Under the pieces are notes generated by a model. The model saw only the letters and a program-made list of their open reading frames with translations, did no database searches and was not told the origin of the DNA. A DNA stretch of 64,000 nucleotides from JAIBJN01 sp963784175. Lineage in GTDB: Bacteria > Actinomycetota > Thermoleophilia > Gaiellales > Gaiellaceae. The first letter of the stretch is position 1, and the number at the start of each line of letters is the position of its first letter. The stretch spans positions 124,001 to 188,000 of the forward strand of contig CAWAQJ010000019.1 of the NCBI GenBank assembly GCA_963784175.1. The letters are read 5' to 3'. Below are positions 35,701 through 41,991 of the stretch, piece by piece. A program made the position numbers and the translations under genes.

Positions 35701-36612
35701 GGGACGACCGCGCCCGGGAACACCGTCTACGTCTCGGCGACCAACACCGATGCGGCCTCGGCCACAACGGTCGCGTCCACGACCGCGCCGACGGGCTCGT
35801 TCAGCATCGACGTAGCAGTCACCGGCGGGACGAATGTCCTCAACATCGTCGCCGTCAGCCCGAGCGGTGCGACGGCGCAGGCTAAGCGCACCGTCCTCTT
35901 CGACTTCGTGCCGGGAACCCTGCTCCTCGACGTGGCCGACCCGAACGGCGACGACAACGGCCCCGGCAACTACGCCTACCCGACCTCGCCGAACTTCCAG
36001 CCGGGCGCCTTCGACATTCAGAGGTTCCAGGTCTACGACTCCGGCGCCGACGTGACCTTCCGCCTCCAGACGCGCAACCTGGCGGAGACCTTCGGCAGCC
36101 CGCTCGGCGCACAGCTCGTCGACGTCTACGTGCGCGTGCCGGGCGCATCGACGACGTCGACCGCGGCCGCGCATCCGCTGCGCAACTTCAGCATCGCCCC
36201 GACCTTCGCGTGGAGCCGGCTCATCCAGGTGCAGGGCTTCGGCCAGCGCTACATCGACGCGGGCGGGGCCACGCTCGGGACGGCCACGATCAGCGCCAAC
36301 CCCATCTCCCGCTTCATCACGTTCAGCGTCCCAAAGGCGTCGCTCGGCACCCCGGGCCCGGGCTGGGGCTTCACGGTCGTCCTCACCGGACAGGACGGCT
36401 TCAGCCTCGATCAGGCGCGCGGCTTCGCCCCCACGCCGCAGGACTTCCAGTTCGGGGTCTGCGCGGCGGCGAGCGCCGACCCACACTGCACGTTCGACCC
36501 CGCCCTCGTGCCGAAGGCGGTCGACGTGATCACGGCCCCCGGCGTCCAGCAGTCGACGATGCTCGACTACACGCTCGGGCCGGTCGTCCTCACGGGCGTG
36601 GCTCTTCCCTAG
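32704..36612 (+). CDS. Secreted multidomain GH15 glucodextranase/glucoamylase-like enzyme
   Basis: 1302 residues from ATG 32704; the longer open frame overlaps ltrA. It has a signal peptide (KRR, hydrophobic core ALAGVALFLL, cleavage near ATASH). Two tandem pullulanase X25-type modules follow (about 38-140 and 140-240, each with GCPGDWDP and W.ENYG). Next come a GH15 N-terminal beta-sandwich (about 255-530) and the (alpha/alpha)6 catalytic barrel (about 540-965). QLDETAYPI and GLIPEQNWELP hold the expected acid and base glutamates. An Ig-like module (SLTVTSPADNSSV) and a glucodextranase C-terminal domain to 1302 complete the protein. It should hydrolyse alpha-glucan ends outside the cell. Confidence 0.9.
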   Translation: MGSGTRLGKRRAVLLALAGVALFLLPAATASHTPNPTAVTIAGSLQSEAGCPGDWDPACAATHLAYDAGDDVWQGTFLLPAASYEYKAALNDAWTENYGLHAQQDGANIPLALPAPASVKFYYDHKSHWVTDNKTSVIAVAPGSFQSELGCPGDWDPGCLRSWLQDPDGNGIYSFVTSALPQGSYEAKVAINEAWDENYGQGGVPGGANIAFTVPVDNATVTFTYDATSHVLTIVAEIPPGAPDGPGALSHFGLARKDCLGTARNRTSKVWYTVANGVLSDVYYPTIDNTNAETLQYVVTDGSTFTDLQTRDMTYTVESHPDSGGMACTVMATARNGKYRIETDYVTDPGRNTVLMNVKFRPAVAGLRLYVRFDPTVNGNGGGGTGNGGADRAAVDDSTGDPVLVSFDPVTATNAANRDYAQPVYAALDGPFSEATSGFVGAASDGLVQLDASHALTTTYDEAIGGNVVQTARVELKGDASGGGKAILALGFGATQDEAVDTAEGSLATGFARAQAAYVDGWRQYDRSLTKPRTERLPGIAGADQKRLEAEYYLSANVIKASEDKTFPGAIVASLASPWGQAVSAGDPANTYFGSYREVFARDLYESWTGLVTAGDLATARDATLFLFERQQLPDGSMPRNSLVNGKVAPDSFGTQLDETAYPILMAYQLGLTDASLYADHIKSAANFVASRGPAFGVERWEEQSGYSPSTIAAEIAGLVAAAEIARANGDTASAAVWLGVADSWQRQVKDWTVTTTGPHATRYFIRLSKTGDPNAAISYNVGNGGPTLDQREVIDAGFLELARLGELPVGDTDIARSLQVVDATIRSTTVRGPGWHRYNGDGYGDRASDGRPWAPSGQGTGHLWPALSAERGEHEQATGNATGAASLLLGMSRFASGVGLIPEQNWELPDLPPSPYGTDPTLASIGFENGGAAGSASPLTWSAASFVRLAGNLAAGRNVVLPAATHSRYVARTQGQTSLTVTSPADNSSVSASPVTVTGTTAPGNTVYVSATNTDAASATTVASTTAPTGSFSIDVAVTGGTNVLNIVAVSPSGATAQAKRTVLFDFVPGTLLLDVADPNGDDNGPGNYAYPTSPNFQPGAFDIQRFQVYDSGADVTFRLQTRNLAETFGSPLGAQLVDVYVRVPGASTTSTAAAHPLRNFSIAPTFAWSRLIQVQGFGQRYIDAGGATLGTATISANPISRFITFSVPKASLGTPGPGWGFTVVLTGQDGFSLDQARGFAPTPQDFQFGVCAAASADPHCTFDPALVPKAVDVITAPGVQQSTMLDYTLGPVVLTGVALP

Positions 36613-36657
36613 GAGCCACAGGACGTGAGGCCGACCGGCCCAGTCAGCGCGGTCTAG

Positions 36658-38628
36658 CTATCTCGTTCGCAAGCCGTGCCCGAAGGGGTACAGCGGGTCG
36701 TAGTCGTCGTCGCCGACGTTGATCGGCTCCTGGTCGAGCGTTCGCGGCCAGGTGACCGGCAGCTTGCCCGTGAACGGCCGGGCGCCGAAGAGCACGTCGG
36801 CCACTCCGGCACCCTCGCTCCCCGGGAGCCAGGAGGCGACGAGCGCGTCGATCTTCCGGAGCTGGTCGGGCTCGACGATCAGCGGCCGTCCGGACACGAT
36901 CACGACGACGCACTTGAACGTGGCCTCGCACACCTTGTCGATGGCTGCGCGATCCGCGACCGAGATGAGCATGTCCTTCACGGGTCGCGGGATGCCCGCA
37001 TCGCCCGGGTCGAACGCCCAGCGCGGACCGCCGACGTCGCCGAATCCCTCCGAGTAGGGCGTCTCGCCGACGACCACGACGCCGAGCTGCTTGCGGTCAA
37101 TCGGCGCCGAGGCGTCCACGCTGAACGTCACGGACCCGCGAGAGGCCGCCTCGCGGATGCCCTCGAGGATCGTCGTGCCGGGGATCGTCCCGCCGGGGAT
37201 CGTATTCGTGGATCCGCCCTGCCAGGTCAGCGTCCAGCCGCCGGCCTGGTTACCGATGTCGTCGGCGTTGCTGCCCGCGACGTAGACGTCGGCGTTCTTG
37301 CGAAGCGGGAGCGTGTCGCTCCGGTTCTTCAGCAGCACCTGCGACTTTGCGACCGCCAGGCGGGCGACCGCCCGATGCGCCCGCGAGCCGATCTCGTCGA
37401 TGTTCCTGCGGTCGGTGAACGGGTGCTCGAAGAGCCCGAGCTCGAACTTCTTGGTGAGGATGCGCCTGACGGCGTCGTTGATGCGGCTCATCGGGACGCG
37501 GCCGGCCTGCACCTCGGCGATGAGCGTCGTCTCGAAGCTCTGCGCCGAGAAGGGCTCCATGAACATGTCGATGCCGGCGTTCGCGCCCGTCCGGACCTGG
37601 GTTGCCCAGTCGCCCGGGATCTGGTGGATGCCCTCCCAGTCGCTGATGACGAACCCGTCGAAGTCCATCGCGCCCTTGAGGACGCCGGTGATCAGCTCGC
37701 GGTTCGCGTGCATCTTGATCGGGTTGCCGAGGCCGTCCTCGGTCCAGTCGACGCTCGAGAACGACGGCATCACGGTCCCGACGTCGTGCTTCCGCACGGC
37801 CGGGAGGTACTGGCGGAGCGAGTTCTTCCAGAACGACCGACGATCCGTGATCGCGATGCCCTGGTCGATCTTGTAATCGCCGGCGGCCGTGCCGTACTCC
37901 GTGTCGCCGTCGCCGGCGTAGTGCTTGGCCGTGGCGAGCACGCGGTCACGGTCGTCGAGCTGGCCGTGCCGGCCCTGGAAGCCGTCGATGGCGGTCTCCA
38001 TGCGGATGACGAGGTCGGGGTCTTCGCTGAAGCTCTCGTACGTGCGACCCCAGCGGTCGTCACGGGCCGCGCAGACGCAGGGCGCGAAGGTCCACTGCGG
38101 GCCGCTGGCCCGGGTCTCGATCGCCGTGATGTGCTCCACCCTCTTGACGAGGTCGGCGTCGCGGGTGGCGCCGAGCCCGATGTTGTGCGGGAACACGGTC
38201 GCGCCGAACAGGTTGCCGTGGCCGTGCACCGAGTCCACGCCGTACAGCAGCGGGATGCCCAGGCGCGTGTTCAGCGCCGCCTGCTGGAAGCGATCGACCA
38301 TGTCGGCCCACGCCTCCGGCGTGTTCGGGGTCGGCGGCGAGCCGCCGCCGGAGAGGACGCTGCCGAGCATCCAGGCCGTGATGCGCGTGGGGTCGTCGGT
38401 GACAGCCCCGCGCTCGGCCTGAGTCATCTGCCCTACCTTCTCCTCCAGCGTCATGCGCGAGAGAAGGTCGGCGACGCGTACCGACACCGGCCGGCTCGAA
38501 TCTTCGTACGGCAAAACGGCAGTCGCGCGAGGAGCCGCTGACGGAACGGCGACCCCCACGGCGAGAACGGCCGCGGCGGCGGCCACCAGCAAGCGCGGCA
38601 GGCGCCGCAAGCTTCTCTGGGCGAACAT
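36658..38628 (-). CDS. Secreted GH3 beta-glycosidase
   Basis: 656 residues. It has a signal peptide (RSLRRLPRLL, hydrophobic stretch, cleavage near PSAAPRA). The GH3 TIM barrel includes MTLEEKVGQMTQAE, LLYGVDSVHGHGN, FAPCVCAARDDRWGRTYESFSEDP and the conserved KH in TAKHYAGDGDTEYGT. The nucleophile Asp lies in GFVISDWEGIHQIPGDW. The second domain (about 440-650) has QVLLKNRSDTLPL and ends with YPFGHGL. Family members cleave beta-glucosides or beta-oligosaccharides. It is convergent with the GH15 gene, so the locus covers both alpha- and beta-glucans. Confidence 0.93.
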   Translation of the reverse strand: MFAQRSLRRLPRLLVAAAAAVLAVGVAVPSAAPRATAVLPYEDSSRPVSVRVADLLSRMTLEEKVGQMTQAERGAVTDDPTRITAWMLGSVLSGGGSPPTPNTPEAWADMVDRFQQAALNTRLGIPLLYGVDSVHGHGNLFGATVFPHNIGLGATRDADLVKRVEHITAIETRASGPQWTFAPCVCAARDDRWGRTYESFSEDPDLVIRMETAIDGFQGRHGQLDDRDRVLATAKHYAGDGDTEYGTAAGDYKIDQGIAITDRRSFWKNSLRQYLPAVRKHDVGTVMPSFSSVDWTEDGLGNPIKMHANRELITGVLKGAMDFDGFVISDWEGIHQIPGDWATQVRTGANAGIDMFMEPFSAQSFETTLIAEVQAGRVPMSRINDAVRRILTKKFELGLFEHPFTDRRNIDEIGSRAHRAVARLAVAKSQVLLKNRSDTLPLRKNADVYVAGSNADDIGNQAGGWTLTWQGGSTNTIPGGTIPGTTILEGIREAASRGSVTFSVDASAPIDRKQLGVVVVGETPYSEGFGDVGGPRWAFDPGDAGIPRPVKDMLISVADRAAIDKVCEATFKCVVVIVSGRPLIVEPDQLRKIDALVASWLPGSEGAGVADVLFGARPFTGKLPVTWPRTLDQEPINVGDDDYDPLYPFGHGLRTR

Positions 38629-38733
38629 AGGTGCTCTCCTCCCTACGTCCGCGACCGGGGATACGTAGACGGCGACCGTGCGGTCGAACCGCGGACGCGG
38701 GCCGCCTGTACCCGCTCGCCGATCACCATAAAC

Positions 38734-38757
38734 GCCGCCGGCCAGGCGGCCGGCGGC
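38734..38757 (-). terminator. GC-rich hairpin after the CYTH gene
   Basis: Perfect 10-bp stem GCCGCCGGCC / GGCCGGCGGC around AGGC, placed 17 bp after the CYTH-domain stop on the minus strand. No clear U-tract follows, as is common in GC-rich actinobacteria. Confidence 0.6.
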
Positions 38758-38773
38758 AACGCGCCGAGCGCCC

Positions 38774-39550
38774 TTACGCGCCCGCCCGCAAGCGCTCCGA
38801 GAAGTACTCGAGCGCCTTCTTGGTCTTGGTCTCCTGCTCGCCGCTGAGGTCGACGCCCCGCTCCGTCAGGAACGCTCTCGCCTCGGCGGCGACCTGGAAC
38901 GTCTCCGAGGGCAGGCACTTCGTCGACAGCTCCAAAATCATCGAGTTGTCCGGGTAGAGCCAGAGCTCGGCGACGAGCTTGCGCGCGAACCCTTCAGGCG
39001 CCCACTTCAGCTTGAGCACGAGGATCGGGCCGAGGATCGTGAGGTCGTCCAGCTCGAGGCCCTCGGGAGCGTGCGTCGCGTACAGCGCCCGCTGCTCCTT
39101 CGAGTAGAGCTTGCGGATCGGTCGTTCTCCGAACACCGTCTCCCTGACGTTCGGCGTCTTCAGCGCGCGCTTCATCGAACCCGAGCAGACGAACCCGCCC
39201 GGCATCGCATCGACCTCGACGTTGAAGCTCGGCGAGTCGCGCAGATCTGCGGACAGCTCGTCCGGGACGACCGGGCGCAGCTTCACGACCGTGTCGTCTC
39301 CCTTGCCCTGGACGCGGCGGGCACGGACGACGAGACCGTTGGCGTTGAGCGCCAGGTCCGGCGTGTCGAAGAAGTAGACCTGCCGGATCTGCGCGTCGAG
39401 CGGGTCGACGCCGAGCGCCGCTGCGCCGCTGGCGCGGTCGGACACCGGCACCGTCAGCTTGAGCTCGACGCTGTCGGCGCCCTTCGTCAGTTCGACCAGC
39501 TCGGCGACCTGTTGATCGGACAGATTTGGGGTCTTTGTCTTACTAGCCAT
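38774..39550 (-). CDS. CYTH-domain-like protein
   Basis: 258 residues from ATG 39550. The CYTH/triphosphate-tunnel pattern is seen as VELKLTVP (short form of ExExK, about residues 29-36), VYFFDTPDLALNANGLVVRARRV, DTVVKLRPV and VAELWLYPDNSMILELSTKC. The tunnel's alternating basic and acidic strands are largely present. CYTH proteins bind or cleave triphosphate compounds or polyphosphate. The first Glu of the signature motif is replaced, so activity may be altered. It stands alone, with a terminator hairpin downstream. Confidence 0.75.
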   Translation of the reverse strand: MASKTKTPNLSDQQVAELVELTKGADSVELKLTVPVSDRASGAAALGVDPLDAQIRQVYFFDTPDLALNANGLVVRARRVQGKGDDTVVKLRPVVPDELSADLRDSPSFNVEVDAMPGGFVCSGSMKRALKTPNVRETVFGERPIRKLYSKEQRALYATHAPEGLELDDLTILGPILVLKLKWAPEGFARKLVAELWLYPDNSMILELSTKCLPSETFQVAAEARAFLTERGVDLSGEQETKTKKALEYFSERLRAGA

Positions 39551-39616
39551 GGGGGGTTCCTTTCGCGTGCGGACAGCTATCCAAGCACTCGGCATGTCCG
39601 CCGTCCAGCGCAGGGG

Positions 39617-39787
39617 TCAGCGGGCCTTCTTGCCCCGCGCGGCCGGAGAGGCGTGAAGGCTCCCCAGGTCGATTGCAATCGCAAAGAGCAACGAGCCGGC
39701 CCAGAAGTTCACGGGGCTGAAGAGCAGCGGCTCCTTGTCTCCGATCAGATTGAAGATGAACCAGAGGGCGAACCAGATCAGTGTCAA
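39617..39787 (-). CDS. Small two-helix membrane protein (56 aa)
   Basis: 56 residues from a TTG at 39787, the only usable start because a TGA lies in frame about 10 codons upstream. GGCGGAG lies about 5 nt before it. Two hydrophobic segments, LTLIWFALWFIFNLIG (1-16) and FWAGSLLFAIAIDLG (28-42), are joined by a short charged turn (DKEPLLFSP), and the tail is basic (ARGKKAR). The composition is clearly protein-like and the gap is otherwise empty. No family is recognised. A terminator hairpin lies just upstream, so it is a separate unit from the preceding gene. Confidence 0.6.
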   Translation of the reverse strand: MTLIWFALWFIFNLIGDKEPLLFSPVNFWAGSLLFAIAIDLGSLHASPAARGKKAR

Positions 39788-39825
39788 CGTCTCCGCCTTT
39801 CGTCGAGGAGTTCATACCGCAGAAA

Positions 39826-39856
39826 CGCCGAGCTGCCGGGGGACGGCAGCTCGGCG
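39826..39856 (-). terminator. Strong hairpin terminator after the 206-aa membrane protein gene
   Basis: Inverted repeat CGCCGAGCTGCCg / cGGCAGCTCGGCG with a 5-6 nt loop, 25 bp after the stop codon at 39881. On the minus strand it is followed directly by TTTC. Confidence 0.7.
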
Positions 39857-39880
39857 TCTCGGCCAGAAGGGACGCGACGA

Positions 39881-40501
39881 CTATGCGAGCGCGGCCTTCT
39901 CGGCTCTCGTGGCCTCGGAATGACGCAGCGCGCCTCCGATCGCCAACACGAGGAAGCCGATGCCCGTCAGGATCAGTGCAACCCCGACGACGATGCCGAA
40001 GAGCGCGAGCTGCTCGGCCATGTACGACAGGTTGAGTGCCGTCGAGAGCGAGGTCTCGGTCACCCAGGTGTTGCGCGCGGCGTTCGGGACCGGATTGCCC
40101 TCTTCGTCGGTCAGGGCCGCCTCTTCGTCACTGGTGCCGGCCGGATTCTCCGGATCGTCGGCAGCCAGGAAGCGTCCCATCTCCGCATAGGTGAGGCCGC
40201 CCGAGGACTCGAGGGCGTGGATGCGCATGTATTCGGAGAAGCAGCGCGCCTCCGAGCCCGTGTCGATCGGCTCCTCAGCCACGTCGCAGGAGGGGGCCTC
40301 CACGTCCAGGCCTGCCTCCTCGATGCCGGGCTGGATCCCCTCCGGGCTCATGTCGGGCGAGCCGACGATCATCTCGCGCGCGAGTTCATCCTTGACGGTC
40401 GAGCGGGCGTCGAGGCTCAGGTAGAGCGCGCCGATTCCGAACGCGATCAGCACGATCCCCGCAGCCATTCCTCCGTACTCCAAGACCTTGCGCCTGGTCA
40501 T
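39881..40501 (-). CDS. Membrane protein with two transmembrane segments and an external loop
   Basis: 206 residues from the ATG at 40501, chosen because AAGGAG lies 8 nt upstream; a longer frame starting 24 bp earlier is less likely. Helix 1 (EYGGMAAGIVLIAFGIGALYLSL, about 8-30) and helix 2 (ALFGIVVGVALILTGIGFLVLAIGG, about 165-190) enclose an acidic extracytoplasmic segment with two Cys (SCDVAEE and ARCFSEY) that may form a disulfide. I do not recognise a named family. The palindrome TGCGGGTTTTCCGCA lies 110 bp upstream and a terminator follows, so it is a single-gene unit probably under the shared stress signal of this region. Confidence 0.72.
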   Translation of the reverse strand: MTRRKVLEYGGMAAGIVLIAFGIGALYLSLDARSTVKDELAREMIVGSPDMSPEGIQPGIEEAGLDVEAPSCDVAEEPIDTGSEARCFSEYMRIHALESSGGLTYAEMGRFLAADDPENPAGTSDEEAALTDEEGNPVPNAARNTWVTETSLSTALNLSYMAEQLALFGIVVGVALILTGIGFLVLAIGGALRHSEATRAEKAALA

Positions 40502-40603
40502 CCTGCTCTCCTTCCGGGTTGTCATGGGGAACCCTGACGTGCCGCGCGACCCGCGCCATCCGGGGGCGCGCCGACATTCTTGCGGGCCGACCGTGGCGCC
40601 GCC

Positions 40604-40618
40604 TGCGGGTTTTCCGCA
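40604..40618. promoter_or_regulatory. Recurrent palindrome TGCGGGTTTTCCGCA (copy 1)
   Basis: 15-bp inverted repeat TGCGG-GTTTT-CCGCA, centred 110 bp upstream of the start at 40501 and separated from nirK by a terminator hairpin. It is one of five copies in this half of the window. Confidence 0.72.
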
Positions 40619-40640
40619 CGGCCGTTCTTGGCCGGAACCG

Positions 40641-40668
40641 CCGGGAGCCGCCATGTGGCGGCTCCCGG
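40641..40668 (-). terminator. Perfect 12-bp hairpin after nirK
   Basis: CCGGGAGCCGCC-ATGT-GGCGGCTCCCGG, a perfect stem placed 20 bp after the nitrite reductase stop on the minus strand. It has no U-tract. Confidence 0.72.
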
Positions 40669-40688
40669 GGTCGAGCGCGAGGAGAGCT

Positions 40689-41861
40689 CTAGTGCGACAT
40701 GGTGCCGTCGACCTTGCCGACCTTGAGCAGGCCGACCTGCCCGAGATCGACGTGGGCGAAGGCGTGGCTGACGAACGGGTAGAGGCCCGGCTCGTCGACC
40801 TTCACGTCGAAGATGGCGCCGCCGCCGGCCGGGACGGGCACGGTTTGCACGCCGTTCTGGGGCGGGTTGGTCACGTCCGAGTTGACCCACGCCCGATCGA
40901 AGATCGTGCCGACGACGTGGAAGTTGGTGTCCAGCGTCGGGCCGGCGGCCACGACGTAGAACCTCGTCGTCTCGCCGGGCTTCGCGGTCAGCGGATGGGT
41001 CACGTACTGGTTCGCGTACCCGTTGAAGGTCGTCCAGTCGGGCTCCATCGCGCGCGCCTTGTCCATGCTGAGGCTCGCCGGCTTGGAGATGCCGTCGCTG
41101 TCCAGGTACCACTCGCTCCCGACCAGCACGTACTCGTTGTCTACCTTCGGCAGCGGCTTGGCGGGATCGACCACGAGCGCGCCGTACATGCCGTTGGCGA
41201 TGTGCGCGAGCACCGGCTTCGTCCCGCAGTGGTACATGTAGACGCCGGGGTCGCCGGCCTTGAAGCGGAAGGTGAAGGACTCGCCCGGAGCGACGTCCTT
41301 GAAGGCGACGTTGGGGGCGATCCGCGCCGCATGGAAGTCGATCGAGTGCGGGATCGAACCGCCGTTCACGAGCGTCATCTCAACCGTCTGGCCCTCGCGC
41401 ACGTGCAGGATCGGGCCCGGCGCGCCGTGGCCGTCGAACGCCCAGGTGTTGTACTTCACGCCCGGCGCGACCTCGACGACCATGTCCTTGAGGGTCATCT
41501 TGACCTTGACGAGATCGCCCGCCGGCACCGGCGGAAGAACGGCGTCCGTGGCGGCGTGAGCCTCTGCGAGCTCCGCCGAGTTCTCGGGAACGACGCCGGC
41601 GAAGCTGTCGAGCGGGAGCGCCGTGTTGTGGTCGGCTGCCTGGCTGCCGGCAGTCGCGGAGTGGGGAGCGGCCTGGTTGACCGCGCTCACCGCACCGTCG
41701 GTCGAGCTGCCGCTCTCCCGGGCGTCGGCCCACATCAGCAGGGCGAACATGCCCAACACGGCGACGAGAACGCCGAGGAGGACGGCGGCAACCTTGAAGA
41801 ACGCGCCGGAGTCCGTCTCACGACGTCGGGGGGAATGGCTGGGCACGGAATGGGTGGTCAT
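40689..41861 (-). CDS. nirK: Membrane-anchored copper-containing nitrite reductase (NirK/AniA type)
   Basis: 390 residues. One N-terminal membrane helix (about 22-45) anchors two cupredoxin domains. Ligands are recognisable: SIPHSIDFHAA (type 1 His, catalytic Asp, type 2 His), MYHCG (type 2 His and type 1 Cys), PVLAHIANGMYG (type 1 His and Met), NFHVVGTIFDRAW (second-sphere His) and FVSHAFAHVDLG (type 2 His). It reduces nitrite to nitric oxide outside the membrane. No nor or nar gene is near. Copy 2 of the palindrome is centred 115 bp upstream, so induction with the stress genes of this region is likely. A multicopper oxidase is a less likely reading. Confidence 0.86.
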   Translation of the reverse strand: MTTHSVPSHSPRRRETDSGAFFKVAAVLLGVLVAVLGMFALLMWADARESGSSTDGAVSAVNQAAPHSATAGSQAADHNTALPLDSFAGVVPENSAELAEAHAATDAVLPPVPAGDLVKVKMTLKDMVVEVAPGVKYNTWAFDGHGAPGPILHVREGQTVEMTLVNGGSIPHSIDFHAARIAPNVAFKDVAPGESFTFRFKAGDPGVYMYHCGTKPVLAHIANGMYGALVVDPAKPLPKVDNEYVLVGSEWYLDSDGISKPASLSMDKARAMEPDWTTFNGYANQYVTHPLTAKPGETTRFYVVAAGPTLDTNFHVVGTIFDRAWVNSDVTNPPQNGVQTVPVPAGGGAIFDVKVDEPGLYPFVSHAFAHVDLGQVGLLKVGKVDGTMSH

Positions 41862-41968
41862 CGCTTCTCTCTCCTCGGTTCGCGTATCTGATCCGAGGGT
41901 ATGAGCACGGCCCGCGCGCAGCGTCGGGGCACAACCGCATCTGTCTCTGGACTTCCCACGGAGTCCCT

Positions 41969-41983
41969 TGCGGGTTTCCCGCA
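41969..41983. promoter_or_regulatory. Recurrent palindrome TGCGGGTTTCCCGCA (copy 2)
   Basis: Perfect arms TGCGG/CCGCA, centred 115 bp upstream of nirK and just after the ABC permease stop. The distance is nearly the same as for copy 1 to its gene. Confidence 0.75.
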
Positions 41984-41991
41984 GGGCTAGA

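Noticed and set aside
38680..38694. TGCGGTCGAACCGCG upstream of the GH3 gene as a sixth copy of the palindrome
   Set aside because: The left arm matches but the right arm ends in G and the centre lacks the TTT present in all five others. It is better read as a general GC-rich inverted repeat.
39543..39815. A 90-codon frame overlapping the 56-residue membrane protein
   Set aside because: Composition is shadow-like, while the other frame of the same strand gives two clean hydrophobic helices and a ribosome site.
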